From Thermohalobaculum sp963822985 (GTDB lineage: Bacteria; Pseudomonadota; Alphaproteobacteria; Rhodobacterales; Rhodobacteraceae), in the NCBI GenBank assembly GCA_963822985.1, contig CAWGJU010000016.1:124001-188000 (forward strand): 64,000 nucleotides of DNA, written 5' to 3'. The translations under genes were made by a program, and so were the position numbers. This document shows, in pieces, positions 42,298 to 50,978 of the stretch; within the stretch, counting starts at the first letter, position 1; the number at the start of each line of letters is the position of its first letter. The notes under the pieces were generated by a model, which saw nothing but the letters and a program-made list of their open reading frames with translations, did no database searches and had not been told where the DNA came from.

Positions 42298-43377
42298 CTA
42301 ATACGGGAACGGCCAGACGCGAAGCTTCTGCTTGGCAATCGCCCAGAGCCGCGCCAGCCCGTGCGGCTCGACGATCAGGAAGAGGACGATCAGCGTGCCG
42401 ACGATCACCAGCTCGAAATGCGCCGCGAGGTCGGTCGGCCAGCCCATATTGTCCACCATCAGCGTCTTCAGCGCGACCGGCAGGAGCGCGATGAAGGCGG
42501 CGCCTATGAACGAGCCGAAGATCGAGCCGAGCCCGCCGATGATGATCATGAACAGCACGCGGAAGGACTGGTTGATGCCGAAGGCCTCGGTGACCTCGAC
42601 GGCGCCGAACCAGACCGAGAAGTAGAGCGCCCCGGCAATGCCGATGAAGAACGACGACACGGCGAAGGAGGTGAGCTTGGCCTTGAGCGGGTTCACGCCG
42701 ATGATCTCGGCGGCGATGTCCATGTCGCGGATCGCCATCCACTCGCGCCCCAGGCGGCCGCGCGTGAGGTTGCGCGCGACCCAGGCGAGCACGACAACGA
42801 AGCAGAGCGTGAAGATGTACTGCGCCTCGGGCGTCGAGCGCGGGCCGGTGACCTGAACGACGCCGAGGAAGTCGCGTGCCGTGGTCGTGATCTGGCCCGA
42901 GGCCGAGTAGTTGTAGAACCAGGGCACCTTGTTGAAGAGCCAGACCAGGAAGAACTGCGCAGCGAGCGTGGCAACGGCGAGATAGAAGCCCTTGATGCGC
43001 AAGGACGGCAGGCCGAAGATGATGCCGACGGCGGCGGTGACGAGACCCGAAAGGACGATGCAGAGCGAGATGTCGAGCCACTGGAAGCCGGTCATCAGCT
43101 TGTAGCAGGCATAGGCGCCGACGGCCATGAAGCCGCCGGTGCCGAGCGAGACGAGGCCGGTGTAGCCGGTCAGGATGTTCAGCCCGATCGCGGCGATCGA
43201 GTAGATCAGGAAGGGCAGCAGGATCGATTTCGACCAGTAGTCGTCGATGAAGAACGGGATCACCAGGAAGGCGACCGCCAGCACCGCCCAGTAGCGGTAC
43301 CGGTCGAAGGCGATCGGGAAGGTCGCGCTGTCGGCGCGGTAGCTCGTCTTGAAGTCGCCCGCCTCGCGATAGAGCAT
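42298..43377 (-). CDS. livM: branched-chain amino acid-type ABC transporter permease LivM
   Basis: 359 residues, about eight membrane segments, with the family stretch NILTGYTGLVSLGTGGFMAV, GLPSLRIKGFYLAVATLAAQ, GREWMAIRDMDIAAEIIGVN and FMIIIGGLGSIFGSFIGAAF. The ATG overlaps the livH stop by one base. It pairs with LivH in the membrane. Confidence 0.93.
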   Translation of the reverse strand: MLYREAGDFKTSYRADSATFPIAFDRYRYWAVLAVAFLVIPFFIDDYWSKSILLPFLIYSIAAIGLNILTGYTGLVSLGTGGFMAVGAYACYKLMTGFQWLDISLCIVLSGLVTAAVGIIFGLPSLRIKGFYLAVATLAAQFFLVWLFNKVPWFYNYSASGQITTTARDFLGVVQVTGPRSTPEAQYIFTLCFVVVLAWVARNLTRGRLGREWMAIRDMDIAAEIIGVNPLKAKLTSFAVSSFFIGIAGALYFSVWFGAVEVTEAFGINQSFRVLFMIIIGGLGSIFGSFIGAAFIALLPVALKTLMVDNMGWPTDLAAHFELVIVGTLIVLFLIVEPHGLARLWAIAKQKLRVWPFPY

Positions 43378-44360
43378 CAGACCCTCTCGATGATCCGCTC
43401 GCCGAACAAGCCCTGCGGGCGAAAGACGAGGAACAGGAGCGCCAGCATGTAGGCGAACCAATTCTCGGTGGCGCCGCCGATCATCGGGCCGATTGTATAC
43501 TCGAAAAGCTTTTCGCCGACGCCGATGATCAGCCCGCCGACGATGGCCCCTGGGATGGAGGTGAATCCGCCCAGCATCAGCACGGGCAGGGCCTTGAGCG
43601 CGATCAGCGAGAGCGAGAACTGCACGCCGGACTTGGCGCCCCACATAACCCCGGCGACCAGCGCGACGAAGCCGGCGATCGCCCAGACAATGACCCAGAT
43701 CGAGCGCAGCGAGATGCCGACCGACAGCGCCGCCTGGTGGTCGTCGGCCACGGCGCGGAGCGCGCGGCCGGTCCGCGTGTACTGGCTGAACAGCGTTAGC
43801 CCGATCACCAGTGCGACGGCGACGATGGTCGCTGTCACGTCCAGCCGGTCGATATACATGCCGTAGCCGAAATTCTCGAACGTCCAGGCATCGAGCAACT
43901 CGACGATGCCCTGCTGGATGCCGATGTCGAGGGTCTTGATCTGCGACGTCCACATCAGGTCGCCGAAGCCTTCCATGAACAAGGCGAGCCCGATAGTGGC
44001 CATGAAGAGGATGATCGGCTCCTGGTTCACCAGATGGCGGAGGACGTATTTCTCGACCAGGAAGGCGAATCCCACCATGACGGCGACCGTGAGGACGATC
44101 GCGACGACCGAGGGCAGCGTCCAGCCGAAATGGTCAAGCTCGACCCCAAAAAGCGCGCGGATCAGGTGTGAAAACGGCACCTGGCCCGATTGCAGGCCGA
44201 CCAACGTCATCGCCGCGAAGAGGGCCATCACGCCTTGAGCGTAGTTGAAGACGCCGCTGGCCTTGAAGATCAGCACGAAGCCGAGGGCGACGAGGGAATA
44301 GAGGACGCCGGCCATGATGCCGTTGAGGATAACCTCGAGCAGGATCAGGAAATCGACCAT
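43377..44360 (-). CDS. livH: branched-chain amino acid-type ABC transporter permease LivH
   Basis: 327 residues. GIMAGVLYSLVALGFVLIFK at the start, VFNYAQGVMALFAAM, RALRAVADDHQAALSVGISL and ALKALPVLMLGGFTSIPGAI are LivH signatures. AGGAGGG precedes the ATG. It is coupled to livM. Confidence 0.94.
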   Translation of the reverse strand: MVDFLILLEVILNGIMAGVLYSLVALGFVLIFKASGVFNYAQGVMALFAAMTLVGLQSGQVPFSHLIRALFGVELDHFGWTLPSVVAIVLTVAVMVGFAFLVEKYVLRHLVNQEPIILFMATIGLALFMEGFGDLMWTSQIKTLDIGIQQGIVELLDAWTFENFGYGMYIDRLDVTATIVAVALVIGLTLFSQYTRTGRALRAVADDHQAALSVGISLRSIWVIVWAIAGFVALVAGVMWGAKSGVQFSLSLIALKALPVLMLGGFTSIPGAIVGGLIIGVGEKLFEYTIGPMIGGATENWFAYMLALLFLVFRPQGLFGERIIERV

Positions 44361-44513
44361 GCGACCCTCCTGAAGCGAACTGCGCTCGACCCCGAACCCA
44401 CCCGTCCGCGAAGGTCATCCCTGCGCAAGCGTGTATCCCTTTCGATGAGTTCGACGCCGGCAGTGAAACCCGCCTGCGCGGGACTTACGCGACGTTCGGC
44501 TGGAATGCCGGGC

Positions 44514-45359
44514 TCACTCATGCGCGACCCCCAGATAGGCGTCGATGACGTCCTGGTTGGCGCGCACCTCGTCGGGCGTGCCGTCGCCGATCTTGCGGCC
44601 GTAGTCGAGCACGACGACGCGGTCGGCGAGGTCCATGACCACGCCCATGTCGTGCTCAATCAGCGCGAGGGTGGTGCCGAACTCGTCGTTCACGTCGAGG
44701 ACGAAGCGGCACATGTCCTCCTTCTCCTCGACGTTCATGCCGGCCATCGGCTCGTCGAGCAGCAGGAGCTTTGGCTCGGCGGCGAGCGCCCGGCCGAGCT
44801 CGACGCGCTTTTGCAGGCCGTAGGGCAGGGCGCCGACGGGCGTCTTGCGGATCGCCTGGATCTCGAGGAAGTCGATGATCTTCTCGACAAAGGCGCGGTG
44901 CTCGACCTCCTCGCGCTCGGCCGGACCCCGCCAGAGCGCCTGCAGCAGCATGTTGCTGCGCATGTGGATGAGCCGCCCGGTCATGATGTTGTCGAGCGTC
45001 GTCATGCCCTTGAACAGCGCGATGTTCTGGAATGTGCGGGCGATGCCATGCTTGGCGATCTGGTAGGGCTTGAGGTTGCCGCGCTTCTCGCCGCGGAACC
45101 AGATCTCGCCCTCCTGCGGGTGGTAGAAGCCGTTGATGCAGTTCAGCATGGACGACTTGCCCGCGCCGTTCGGGCCAATGATGGCGCGGATTTCGCCCTC
45201 GCGGATGTCGAAGCTGACGTCCTTCAGCGCCGTCACGCCGCCAAAGCGCAGCGTGATGTTGCGGACGTCCATCATGATGCCGCCGATGCGGCGGGGCTGG
45301 ACGCCGTGCTGCTCCTCCTGCCGGATATAGTCGAGCTCGGTGGCGGCGGCCTGGCTCAT
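44514..45359 (-). CDS. livG: branched-chain amino acid-type ABC transporter ATP-binding protein LivG
   Basis: 281 residues. Walker A IIGPNGAGKSSMLNC, TFQNIALFKGMTTLDNIMTG, signature GLQKRVELGRALAAEPKLLL (the variant signature typical of LivG) and DEPMAGMNVEEKEDM. The N-terminal ~28 residues are an extension. It lies 11 bp after the acyl-CoA ligase gene. The 153 bp to livH hold no gene. Confidence 0.93.
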   Translation of the reverse strand: MSQAAATELDYIRQEEQHGVQPRRIGGIMMDVRNITLRFGGVTALKDVSFDIREGEIRAIIGPNGAGKSSMLNCINGFYHPQEGEIWFRGEKRGNLKPYQIAKHGIARTFQNIALFKGMTTLDNIMTGRLIHMRSNMLLQALWRGPAEREEVEHRAFVEKIIDFLEIQAIRKTPVGALPYGLQKRVELGRALAAEPKLLLLDEPMAGMNVEEKEDMCRFVLDVNDEFGTTLALIEHDMGVVMDLADRVVVLDYGRKIGDGTPDEVRANQDVIDAYLGVAHE

Positions 45360-45370
45360 GGCGGGTCTCC

Positions 45371-47356
45371 TCAGGCCGCTTGCGCCGTTGGCGCGTGCGC
45401 GGCCGGGGTGCGCGCGAACGTCTTGACGTCGCGGATCTCGAGCGTTGCCGCGATCTTGCCTTTGCGGCCGTCCTCGTAGGTGACCTCGGTCTCGGCATAG
45501 ACGGAGGGCAAGCCGTCGTAGAGGGCGTCGATCAGCGGCTTGTAGCGCTCGGAGATCGTCGAGCGGCGAACCTTGCGGGTGCGCGTCAGCTCGCCGTCAT
45601 CGGCGTCGAGCTCCTTGTGCAGCACGAGGAAGCGGTGGATCTGGCAGCCGGAGAGCATCTGGTCCTGCGCTAGCGACGCGTTGACCTCCTCGACATGTGA
45701 CTGGATCATCTCGTAGACGCGCGGATGCGCGGCGAGCTCCTGATAGGAGGCGTAGGAGACGTTGTTGCGCTCGGCCCACGAGCCGACGGCGCCGAGGTCG
45801 ATGTTGACGAAGGCGGTGCATTGGTCGCGGCCATCGCCGAAGATGACGGCCTCGAGGATGTTCGGGTAGAACTTGAGCTTGTTCTCGACGTATTTCGGCG
45901 CGAACAGGCTGCCATCGGCCATCTTGCCGACATCCTTGGCGCGGTCAATGATGCGCAGATGGCCGGTGCCTTCCTCGATAAAGCCGGCATCGCCGGTGTC
46001 GACCCAGCCCTGCGGGTCCTTGGTCTCGGCGGTCTTCTCCGGCTCCTTGTAGTACTCGCGGAAGACGCCGGGGCTGCGGTACCAGACGCGCCCGTCATCG
46101 TCGATGCGGATCTCGACGCCCGGCGAGGGCACGCCGACGGTGTCGTCGCGCACCTGGCCGTCCGGCTGAGCGGTGATGAAGACCGAGGCCTCAGTCTGGC
46201 CGTAGAGCTGCTTGAGGTTGACGCCGATCGAGCGGTAGAAGCTGAAGATCTCCGGGCCGATCGCCTCGCCGGCGGTGTAGGCCAGCCTGATGCGGCTCAT
46301 CCCCAGCGTGTTGCGCAAGGGGGCGTAGATCAGCAGGTCGCCGAGCGCATAGTTGAGGCGGGTGCCGAAGCCGACGGATTTGCCGTCGAGGATGTCGCCG
46401 CCGACCTTGCGCGCGAAGCCGATATAGCGATGGAAAAGCCGCCGCATCCAGCCGGGCGCGTCCTCCATGCGGATCATGACTGTGGTCAGGAGATTTTCGT
46501 AAATCCTTGGCGGCGAGAAGAAATAGGTCGGGCCGATCTCCTTCAGGTCGGCAAGCATCGTATCGGGGCTTTCGGGGCAGGAGACGCAAAAGCCAGACCA
46601 GTGCGCCTGGCCGACAGAGAAGATGAAGTCGCCCACCCAAGCCATTGGCAGATATGCCAAGATCTCGTCTTTTTCGGTCAGCTTGTCGAACTCGCAGGAC
46701 GAGGCGGCGGCGAAAATAACATTGCCGTTCGTCAGCACCACGCCCTTGGGCTTGCCGGTGGTGCCAGAGGTGTAGAGGACGACGCATGTGTCCTCGGCCG
46801 TCGCCGCCGCGATACGGCGGTCGAGTTCGGGCCCGTGGCGCTCGGCGTTCTCGCGGCCGAGCCGCTGCACGTCCGACATCGCGTGCAGTGCGGTGTGGTC
46901 GTAGTTACGCAAGCCGCGCGGGTCGCGATAGACGATGTGGCGCAGCGCCGGCAGCCGGTCCTTGAGCGACAGAACCTTGTCGACCTGCTCCTGGTCCTCG
47001 GCGACGATGAACGTCACCTCGGCGTGCTGGAGCACGAAGACCATCTCCTCGGCGACCGAGTCCTGGTAGATGGGGACAGGCACGGCGCCGACCATCTGCG
47101 CTGCCACCATCGACCAGTAGAGCGGCGGGCGGTTGGTGCCGATGATCGCCATCCGCTCGCCGCGGCCGAGGCCGAGTTCCATCAGGCCGAGGGCGAGCAC
47201 GCGCGTCTCGTCCTGCACCTGTGCCCAATTCCAGGCCTGCCATATGCCGAACATCTTCTCCCGGCTGGCGGGGCGATCGGCAAAGCGCGTGGCGTTCAGC
47301 GCGAGCAGCTTGGGAAACGTGTCTCGGCCGGCGGCTACCCACCTGTTGTCGCCCAA
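45371..47356 (-). CDS. long-chain-type acyl-CoA synthetase (AMP-forming)
   Basis: 661 residues from TTG 47356, chosen because GGGAGGG lies seven bases upstream; ATG 47401 is possible but lacks a site. ANL-superfamily motifs: VVLYTSGTTGKPKGVVLTNG (P-loop), QLYGQTEASVFITAQ, GWVDTGDAGFIEEGTGHLRI and IIDRAKDVGKMADGSLFAPK. It activates a carboxylic acid to its CoA thioester. As first gene of the liv operon it probably traps the imported substrate, so the transporter may import a carboxylate rather than an amino acid. Confidence 0.88.
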   Translation of the reverse strand: MGDNRWVAAGRDTFPKLLALNATRFADRPASREKMFGIWQAWNWAQVQDETRVLALGLMELGLGRGERMAIIGTNRPPLYWSMVAAQMVGAVPVPIYQDSVAEEMVFVLQHAEVTFIVAEDQEQVDKVLSLKDRLPALRHIVYRDPRGLRNYDHTALHAMSDVQRLGRENAERHGPELDRRIAAATAEDTCVVLYTSGTTGKPKGVVLTNGNVIFAAASSCEFDKLTEKDEILAYLPMAWVGDFIFSVGQAHWSGFCVSCPESPDTMLADLKEIGPTYFFSPPRIYENLLTTVMIRMEDAPGWMRRLFHRYIGFARKVGGDILDGKSVGFGTRLNYALGDLLIYAPLRNTLGMSRIRLAYTAGEAIGPEIFSFYRSIGVNLKQLYGQTEASVFITAQPDGQVRDDTVGVPSPGVEIRIDDDGRVWYRSPGVFREYYKEPEKTAETKDPQGWVDTGDAGFIEEGTGHLRIIDRAKDVGKMADGSLFAPKYVENKLKFYPNILEAVIFGDGRDQCTAFVNIDLGAVGSWAERNNVSYASYQELAAHPRVYEMIQSHVEEVNASLAQDQMLSGCQIHRFLVLHKELDADDGELTRTRKVRRSTISERYKPLIDALYDGLPSVYAETEVTYEDGRKGKIAATLEIRDVKTFARTPAAHAPTAQAA

Positions 47357-47501
47357 CGGTCTACCCTCCCTGACGCACGAGATCGCGCGGACCGCCGGCA
47401 TCTTCGTGCTCGTTTGTCGGCGCGCCAGTTTACCCGCGATCAGAGCTTCACTAAGCGGACGATGCGTCGCAGGGTCAAGCGGGAACTGAACGGGCGTTCG
47501 A

Positions 47502-47529
47502 TTCCTGTTCCTGTTCCTGTTCCTGTTCC
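47502..47529. repeat. hexanucleotide microsatellite (TTCCTG)4
   Basis: Four exact TTCCTG units plus TTCC, 18 bp beyond the HAD gene stop and about 145 bp upstream of the acyl-CoA ligase start on the same strand. It is a slippage-prone site in non-coding DNA. Confidence 0.85.
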
Positions 47530-47547
47530 GGGGCAGGCGGCAGCCTA

Positions 47548-48270
47548 CTAAAGTGTCTCGGCCATTGCAGCGAGGGTCGGGAAACGGAAGTCGACCTGCG
47601 GACGCTGGTCCACCGCCAGCGTCGCCCCCCAGGCGCCGCCCTCGGCCAGGCGCCGCCGGTCGATCCAGGCGTTCGCCAGCCCGAAGGCGCGGGCCTGGAC
47701 GTGGTCGTGGAAAAGGCTCTGCGCGGTGTGCAGCACGCCTGATTTCTCCACCCCGAGATCCTTGGGAAGGCGATCGAGCAGGTACTCGAAATTGCGCGGA
47801 TCGGGCTTGTAGGAGCCGATGTCCTCGGCGGTGTAGACGGCGTCGAAATCGACGCCGAGCTTGCGACTGGAGGCGGCGAAGCCATCGCGGTGGACGTTCG
47901 AGAGGATGACCAGGCGGAAATGCCGCTTGAGCACGCGCAGCGCGTCGGCCGTGTCGGGAAATGCCGGCCAGTGCGGGATCGAGGCGCCGAAGGCGCGGTC
48001 GAGGTCGATGGTCGTGGTCAGCTCATAGCGCCGGGCAAAGGCACTGTGCACATGCGCCAGCAGCCGGGAGTAGAGCATGTCGGGCGTCGCCGCCTCCTGC
48101 GCCGACTGGATCTCGGCGAAGGCGAACAACGCCTCCTCGCGCCTTGGCGCGTCGGCGCCGTTCGCCGCCAGGACCGGCTGGAGCGCGTCCCAGATCCCCG
48201 TCTCCCAGTCGATCAGCGTTCCGTAGCAGTCGAAGGTCAGGATCTGAAAATCGGTCAGCGCGCGCGGCAT
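47548..48270 (-). CDS. HAD-family hydrolase, L-2-haloacid dehalogenase type II-like
   Basis: 240 residues from ATG 48270. The nucleophile Asp lies in LTFDCYGTLIDWETG, then LVILSNVHRDGF (motif II Ser) and IGSYKPDPRNFEYLL (motif III Lys), with AFGLANAWIDRR before the C-terminus. The DCYGT and SYKP motifs fit the type II 2-haloacid dehalogenase branch, but many members are general phosphatases, so the substrate is open. It follows hsp20 on the same strand. Confidence 0.85.
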   Translation of the reverse strand: MPRALTDFQILTFDCYGTLIDWETGIWDALQPVLAANGADAPRREEALFAFAEIQSAQEAATPDMLYSRLLAHVHSAFARRYELTTTIDLDRAFGASIPHWPAFPDTADALRVLKRHFRLVILSNVHRDGFAASSRKLGVDFDAVYTAEDIGSYKPDPRNFEYLLDRLPKDLGVEKSGVLHTAQSLFHDHVQARAFGLANAWIDRRRLAEGGAWGATLAVDQRPQVDFRFPTLAAMAETL

Positions 48271-48290
48271 GGGCAAGTCCCCGAATGCGA

Positions 48291-48318
48291 GAGCCCGCCC
48301 CGGGAGCGGGACGGGCTC
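48291..48318 (-). terminator. hairpin between hsp20 and the HAD gene
   Basis: GAGCCCG...CGGGCTC stem with an inner CCCG/CGGG extension, located just after hsp20 in the leftward transcript. No T-run follows, so it may be an attenuator or RNA-stability element rather than a full terminator. Confidence 0.35.
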
Positions 48319-48355
48319 GGGTCATGCCACGGACGAAGGCCGCGCGAAAGGCCGC

Positions 48356-48811
48356 TCAGGCCTCGATGGTCGCCCGCTCGCCGGTCGACTTGATGGCGAT
48401 GGTGCGGGGCTTCAGCGCCTCGGGCACCTCGCGGAGCAGGTCGACATGCAGCAGGCCGTTGACCAGCTCGGCGCCGCTGACGCGGACGTGGTCGGCCAGC
48501 TGGAAGCGGCGCTCGAAGCCGCGCTCGGCGATGCCGCGGTGCAGATAGACGGGCTTGCTCTCGCCCTCGACCTCGCGCTTTGTCGCGGTGATCGTAAGCT
48601 GCTGGTCCTTAACCTCGACGTTCAGATCGCCCTCGCTAAAGCCGGCCACGGCCACCGTGATGCGGTAGGCGTTCTCGCCGGTCTTCTCGATGTTGTAGGG
48701 CGGGTAGGTCGGCGCCGGCGCGTCGCCGGCCATCAGCTGGTCGAGCATGCCCGCGAGACGGTCAAAGCCGACGGTCGAGCGGTAAAGCGGGCTGAGATCG
48801 AAATTGCGCAT
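48356..48811 (-). CDS. small heat-shock protein, Hsp20/IbpA family
   Basis: 151 residues. The start MRNFDLSPLYRSTVGFDRL is the IbpA-type N-terminus, so ATG 48811 (with GGAGGA five bases before) was chosen. The alpha-crystallin domain has YNIEKTGENAYRITVAVAGF, LTITATKREV, YLHRGIAERGFERRFQLAD and the GLLHVDLLREVPEA C-terminal motif. It acts as an ATP-independent holdase chaperone. Heat regulation is likely, but no heat-shock element was identified in the 117 bp upstream. Confidence 0.93.
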   Translation of the reverse strand: MRNFDLSPLYRSTVGFDRLAGMLDQLMAGDAPAPTYPPYNIEKTGENAYRITVAVAGFSEGDLNVEVKDQQLTITATKREVEGESKPVYLHRGIAERGFERRFQLADHVRVSGAELVNGLLHVDLLREVPEALKPRTIAIKSTGERATIEA

Positions 48812-48928
48812 CTTGATCCTCCGATGAGCGATGCATGCGATGTGGCCCCCTTTGCGGGCGGGCCTCATGGTCGCCAGAGCCGTGATCGGCCTCCGGCCTA
48901 GCAGATGTGGGAACGCGCGTGCGGCGCG

Positions 48929-49690
48929 TCAAGATGGCGGGATTTCCCGATCGGTGGACTTCGCGAGCGATTCCAGCAGCATGGGGACGGCGAGATCGGC
49001 CCGGACGGCGATGGCCAGCGGGCCCGTCCCGGTGCCCATCGCGGCGAGGACGCCGACGAGACGCCACTCGCCATCCTCATGCGCAAAGACCGGAGCGCCC
49101 GAGGCGCCGAAGGTGACGCGGCAGCCGAAGAGCAGGAGGGGTCCCGTCACCGTCTCATAAGGGCAGTCGTCCTGCAGCGTCGGGGCGTGCGCCCGGTCGC
49201 GCCGGTAGCTGACGAGCGTCAGCGCCGCTCCGGGCAGCGGCGCCTGTCCGATCGCGAAAGGCGGCACGTCCTGGGGCCGAAACGGGGTCTCGAGCCTGAT
49301 CAGGGCGATGTCGGTGCCGAGCGCCTCGCGCGAGCGCGCGCCGGGGTGGCCGGGGTGGTAGTCCGGGTGGAGCGCCACCGCGGCGGCGCGGCTGTGGCCG
49401 GCGCTGTCACCGCCATACCAGCCGGCGACAAAGGTGACATTGCCCAGCGGCCGGGGCTGTCCGGTGCGCGGATGGACGAGGCAGTGCGCCGCCGTCAGCA
49501 CCACGTCCGGCGCGATGAGCGCGCCGCTGCAGAGCGCTCGGTCGCGCATGCCGGCGACGTTCACGCGGCCGACGGCGCGCCATGCCTGCGCCGCTTCGCG
49601 CGAGAGGAGCGTCGAGCGGTCGACCTCGGCGGCGCCCGCCGTCGCGGCGAGCAGGGCGGCCAGGCAGGCGGCACGCCTAAGCGGCCGCAA
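48929..49690 (-). CDS. trypsin-like serine protease (S1), secreted
   Basis: 253 residues from TTG 49690. It has a signal peptide (ACLAALLAATAGA) and the chymotrypsin-fold triad: His in VLTAAHCLVHP, Asp in GTDIALIRLETPF and Ser in VTFGASGAPVF, where the usual GDSGGP is changed to GASGAP. CSGALIAPDVVL and DDCPYETV/LLLFGCRV supply likely disulfides. The short form resembles V8-type or GluC-like secreted proteases of proteobacteria. It overlaps the end of glcF by 14 bp, so it may be the fourth gene of that operon. Confidence 0.75.
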   Translation of the reverse strand: MRPLRRAACLAALLAATAGAAEVDRSTLLSREAAQAWRAVGRVNVAGMRDRALCSGALIAPDVVLTAAHCLVHPRTGQPRPLGNVTFVAGWYGGDSAGHSRAAAVALHPDYHPGHPGARSREALGTDIALIRLETPFRPQDVPPFAIGQAPLPGAALTLVSYRRDRAHAPTLQDDCPYETVTGPLLLFGCRVTFGASGAPVFAHEDGEWRLVGVLAAMGTGTGPLAIAVRADLAVPMLLESLAKSTDREIPPS

Positions 49691-50978
49691 GCGCCGTCTC
49701 CGCCAGCGCCGGGGGCACGGGCCCGCCGGTCGCCCAGTCGAGAAGCTCGACCGTGTGGACGACTGGCACGCCGGTGGCGGCACCGATCTGCATCATGCAG
49801 CCGATGTTGCCGGCGGCGATCACCTGCGGCCGGGTGGCTTCGAGGGTCGCCACCTTGCGGTGCCCGAGCTCGGCCGAGATCTCGGGCTGAAGCAGGTTGT
49901 AGGTGCCGGCCGAGCCGCAGCAGAGATGCGCGTCGCGCGGCTCGACGACCTCGAAACCGGCGGCGGTCAGGAGTTGCTTGGGTGCCCGCGTCACCTTCTG
50001 GCCGTGCTGCAGCGAGCAGGCGGCGTGGTAGGCCACGCGCAGGCGCGGCGCGGCGGGTTCCCTGAGGCCGATGCCCGTCATGAATTCGGTGACGTCCTTG
50101 GCGAGCGCCGAGATCCGGACCGCGTCCTCGGCCAGCGGCTCGCGCTCGAAGAGGTGGCCGTAGTCCTTCACGGTCGTGCCGCAGCCCGAGGTGTTGATGA
50201 TGATGGCGTCGAGGCCCTCGCCATCGGCCTCGGCCGCCCAGGCGCGGATGTTGGGCGCGGCGAAACCGTGCGCCTCGTCGGTCTTGCCCATGTGGTGGAC
50301 CAGTGCGCCGCAGCAGCCCATGCCGCGGGCGATCACGACGTCGCAGCCATGCCGGGTCAGCAGGCGGATCGTCGCCGCGTTGATGTCGGCGTTCAGCGCC
50401 CGCTGGGCACAGCCGGTCATCAGCGCGACGCGGTGCCTGCGCTCGCCCTGGGCGGGGTGGACCTGCGGGTCGTCGTGCCGGGCGGGAGCGGCGATCGGCG
50501 CGCGAGCCATCTCCAGCATGGCGCGCAGCCGCGGGGGAAAGGCGCGGCGGAAGGGCCGCGCCAGCTTGGCGCCGGCCAGCGCGAAGCGAAAACGGCCGGG
50601 ATAGGGCAGGATCAGTGCCAGCAGCCGGCGCAGCGCGCGATCGGGCAGGGGCCGGCGATAGGTGCGCTCGATATGGGCGCGGGCATGGTCGACCAGATGC
50701 ATGTAGTGCACGCCCGAGGGGCAGGTCGTCATGCAGGCTAGGCAGGACAGGCAGCGGTCGAGATGCTTGACGGTCCGCTCGTCGGCAGGCCGGTCGTTCT
50801 CGAGCATGTCCTTGATGAGATAAATGCGGCCGCGCGGGCTATCGAGCTCGTCGCCCAGCACCTGGTAGCTGGGGCAGGTCGCGGTGCAAAAACCGCAATG
50901 GACGCAGGCGCGCAGGATCTGGTTGGCCCGGGCGATCCCCGGGTCCTGCAGCTGCGCCTCGGTGAAGTTGGTCTGCAT
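49677..50978 (-). CDS. glcF: glycolate oxidase iron-sulfur subunit
   Basis: 433 residues. Two 4Fe-4S ferredoxin motifs at the N-terminus (CVHCGFCTATCPSYQVLGDE and CLSCLACMTTCPSGVHY) and two CCG domains (GMGCCGALVHHMG and HLCCGSAGTYNLLQPE). It takes electrons from the flavin subunits GlcDE and passes them to the quinone pool. It directly follows glcE in the leftward glcDEF operon. Confidence 0.95.
   Translation of the reverse strand: MQTNFTEAQLQDPGIARANQILRACVHCGFCTATCPSYQVLGDELDSPRGRIYLIKDMLENDRPADERTVKHLDRCLSCLACMTTCPSGVHYMHLVDHARAHIERTYRRPLPDRALRRLLALILPYPGRFRFALAGAKLARPFRRAFPPRLRAMLEMARAPIAAPARHDDPQVHPAQGERRHRVALMTGCAQRALNADINAATIRLLTRHGCDVVIARGMGCCGALVHHMGKTDEAHGFAAPNIRAWAAEADGEGLDAIIINTSGCGTTVKDYGHLFEREPLAEDAVRISALAKDVTEFMTGIGLREPAAPRLRVAYHAACSLQHGQKVTRAPKQLLTAAGFEVVEPRDAHLCCGSAGTYNLLQPEISAELGHRKVATLEATRPQVIAAGNIGCMMQIGAATGVPVVHTVELLDWATGGPVPPALAETALAAA

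Noticed and set aside
39943..43452. A rightward open frame of 1169 codons opposite the liv operon
   Set aside because: It is antisense to livF, the binding protein and livM, all with clear family motifs. Its composition (His/Arg/Asp-rich, no motif) is the usual shadow of high-GC coding DNA.
46312..46319. TTGCGCAA word at 46.3 kb
   Set aside because: It lies inside the acyl-CoA ligase coding region with no second half-site and no flank similarity.
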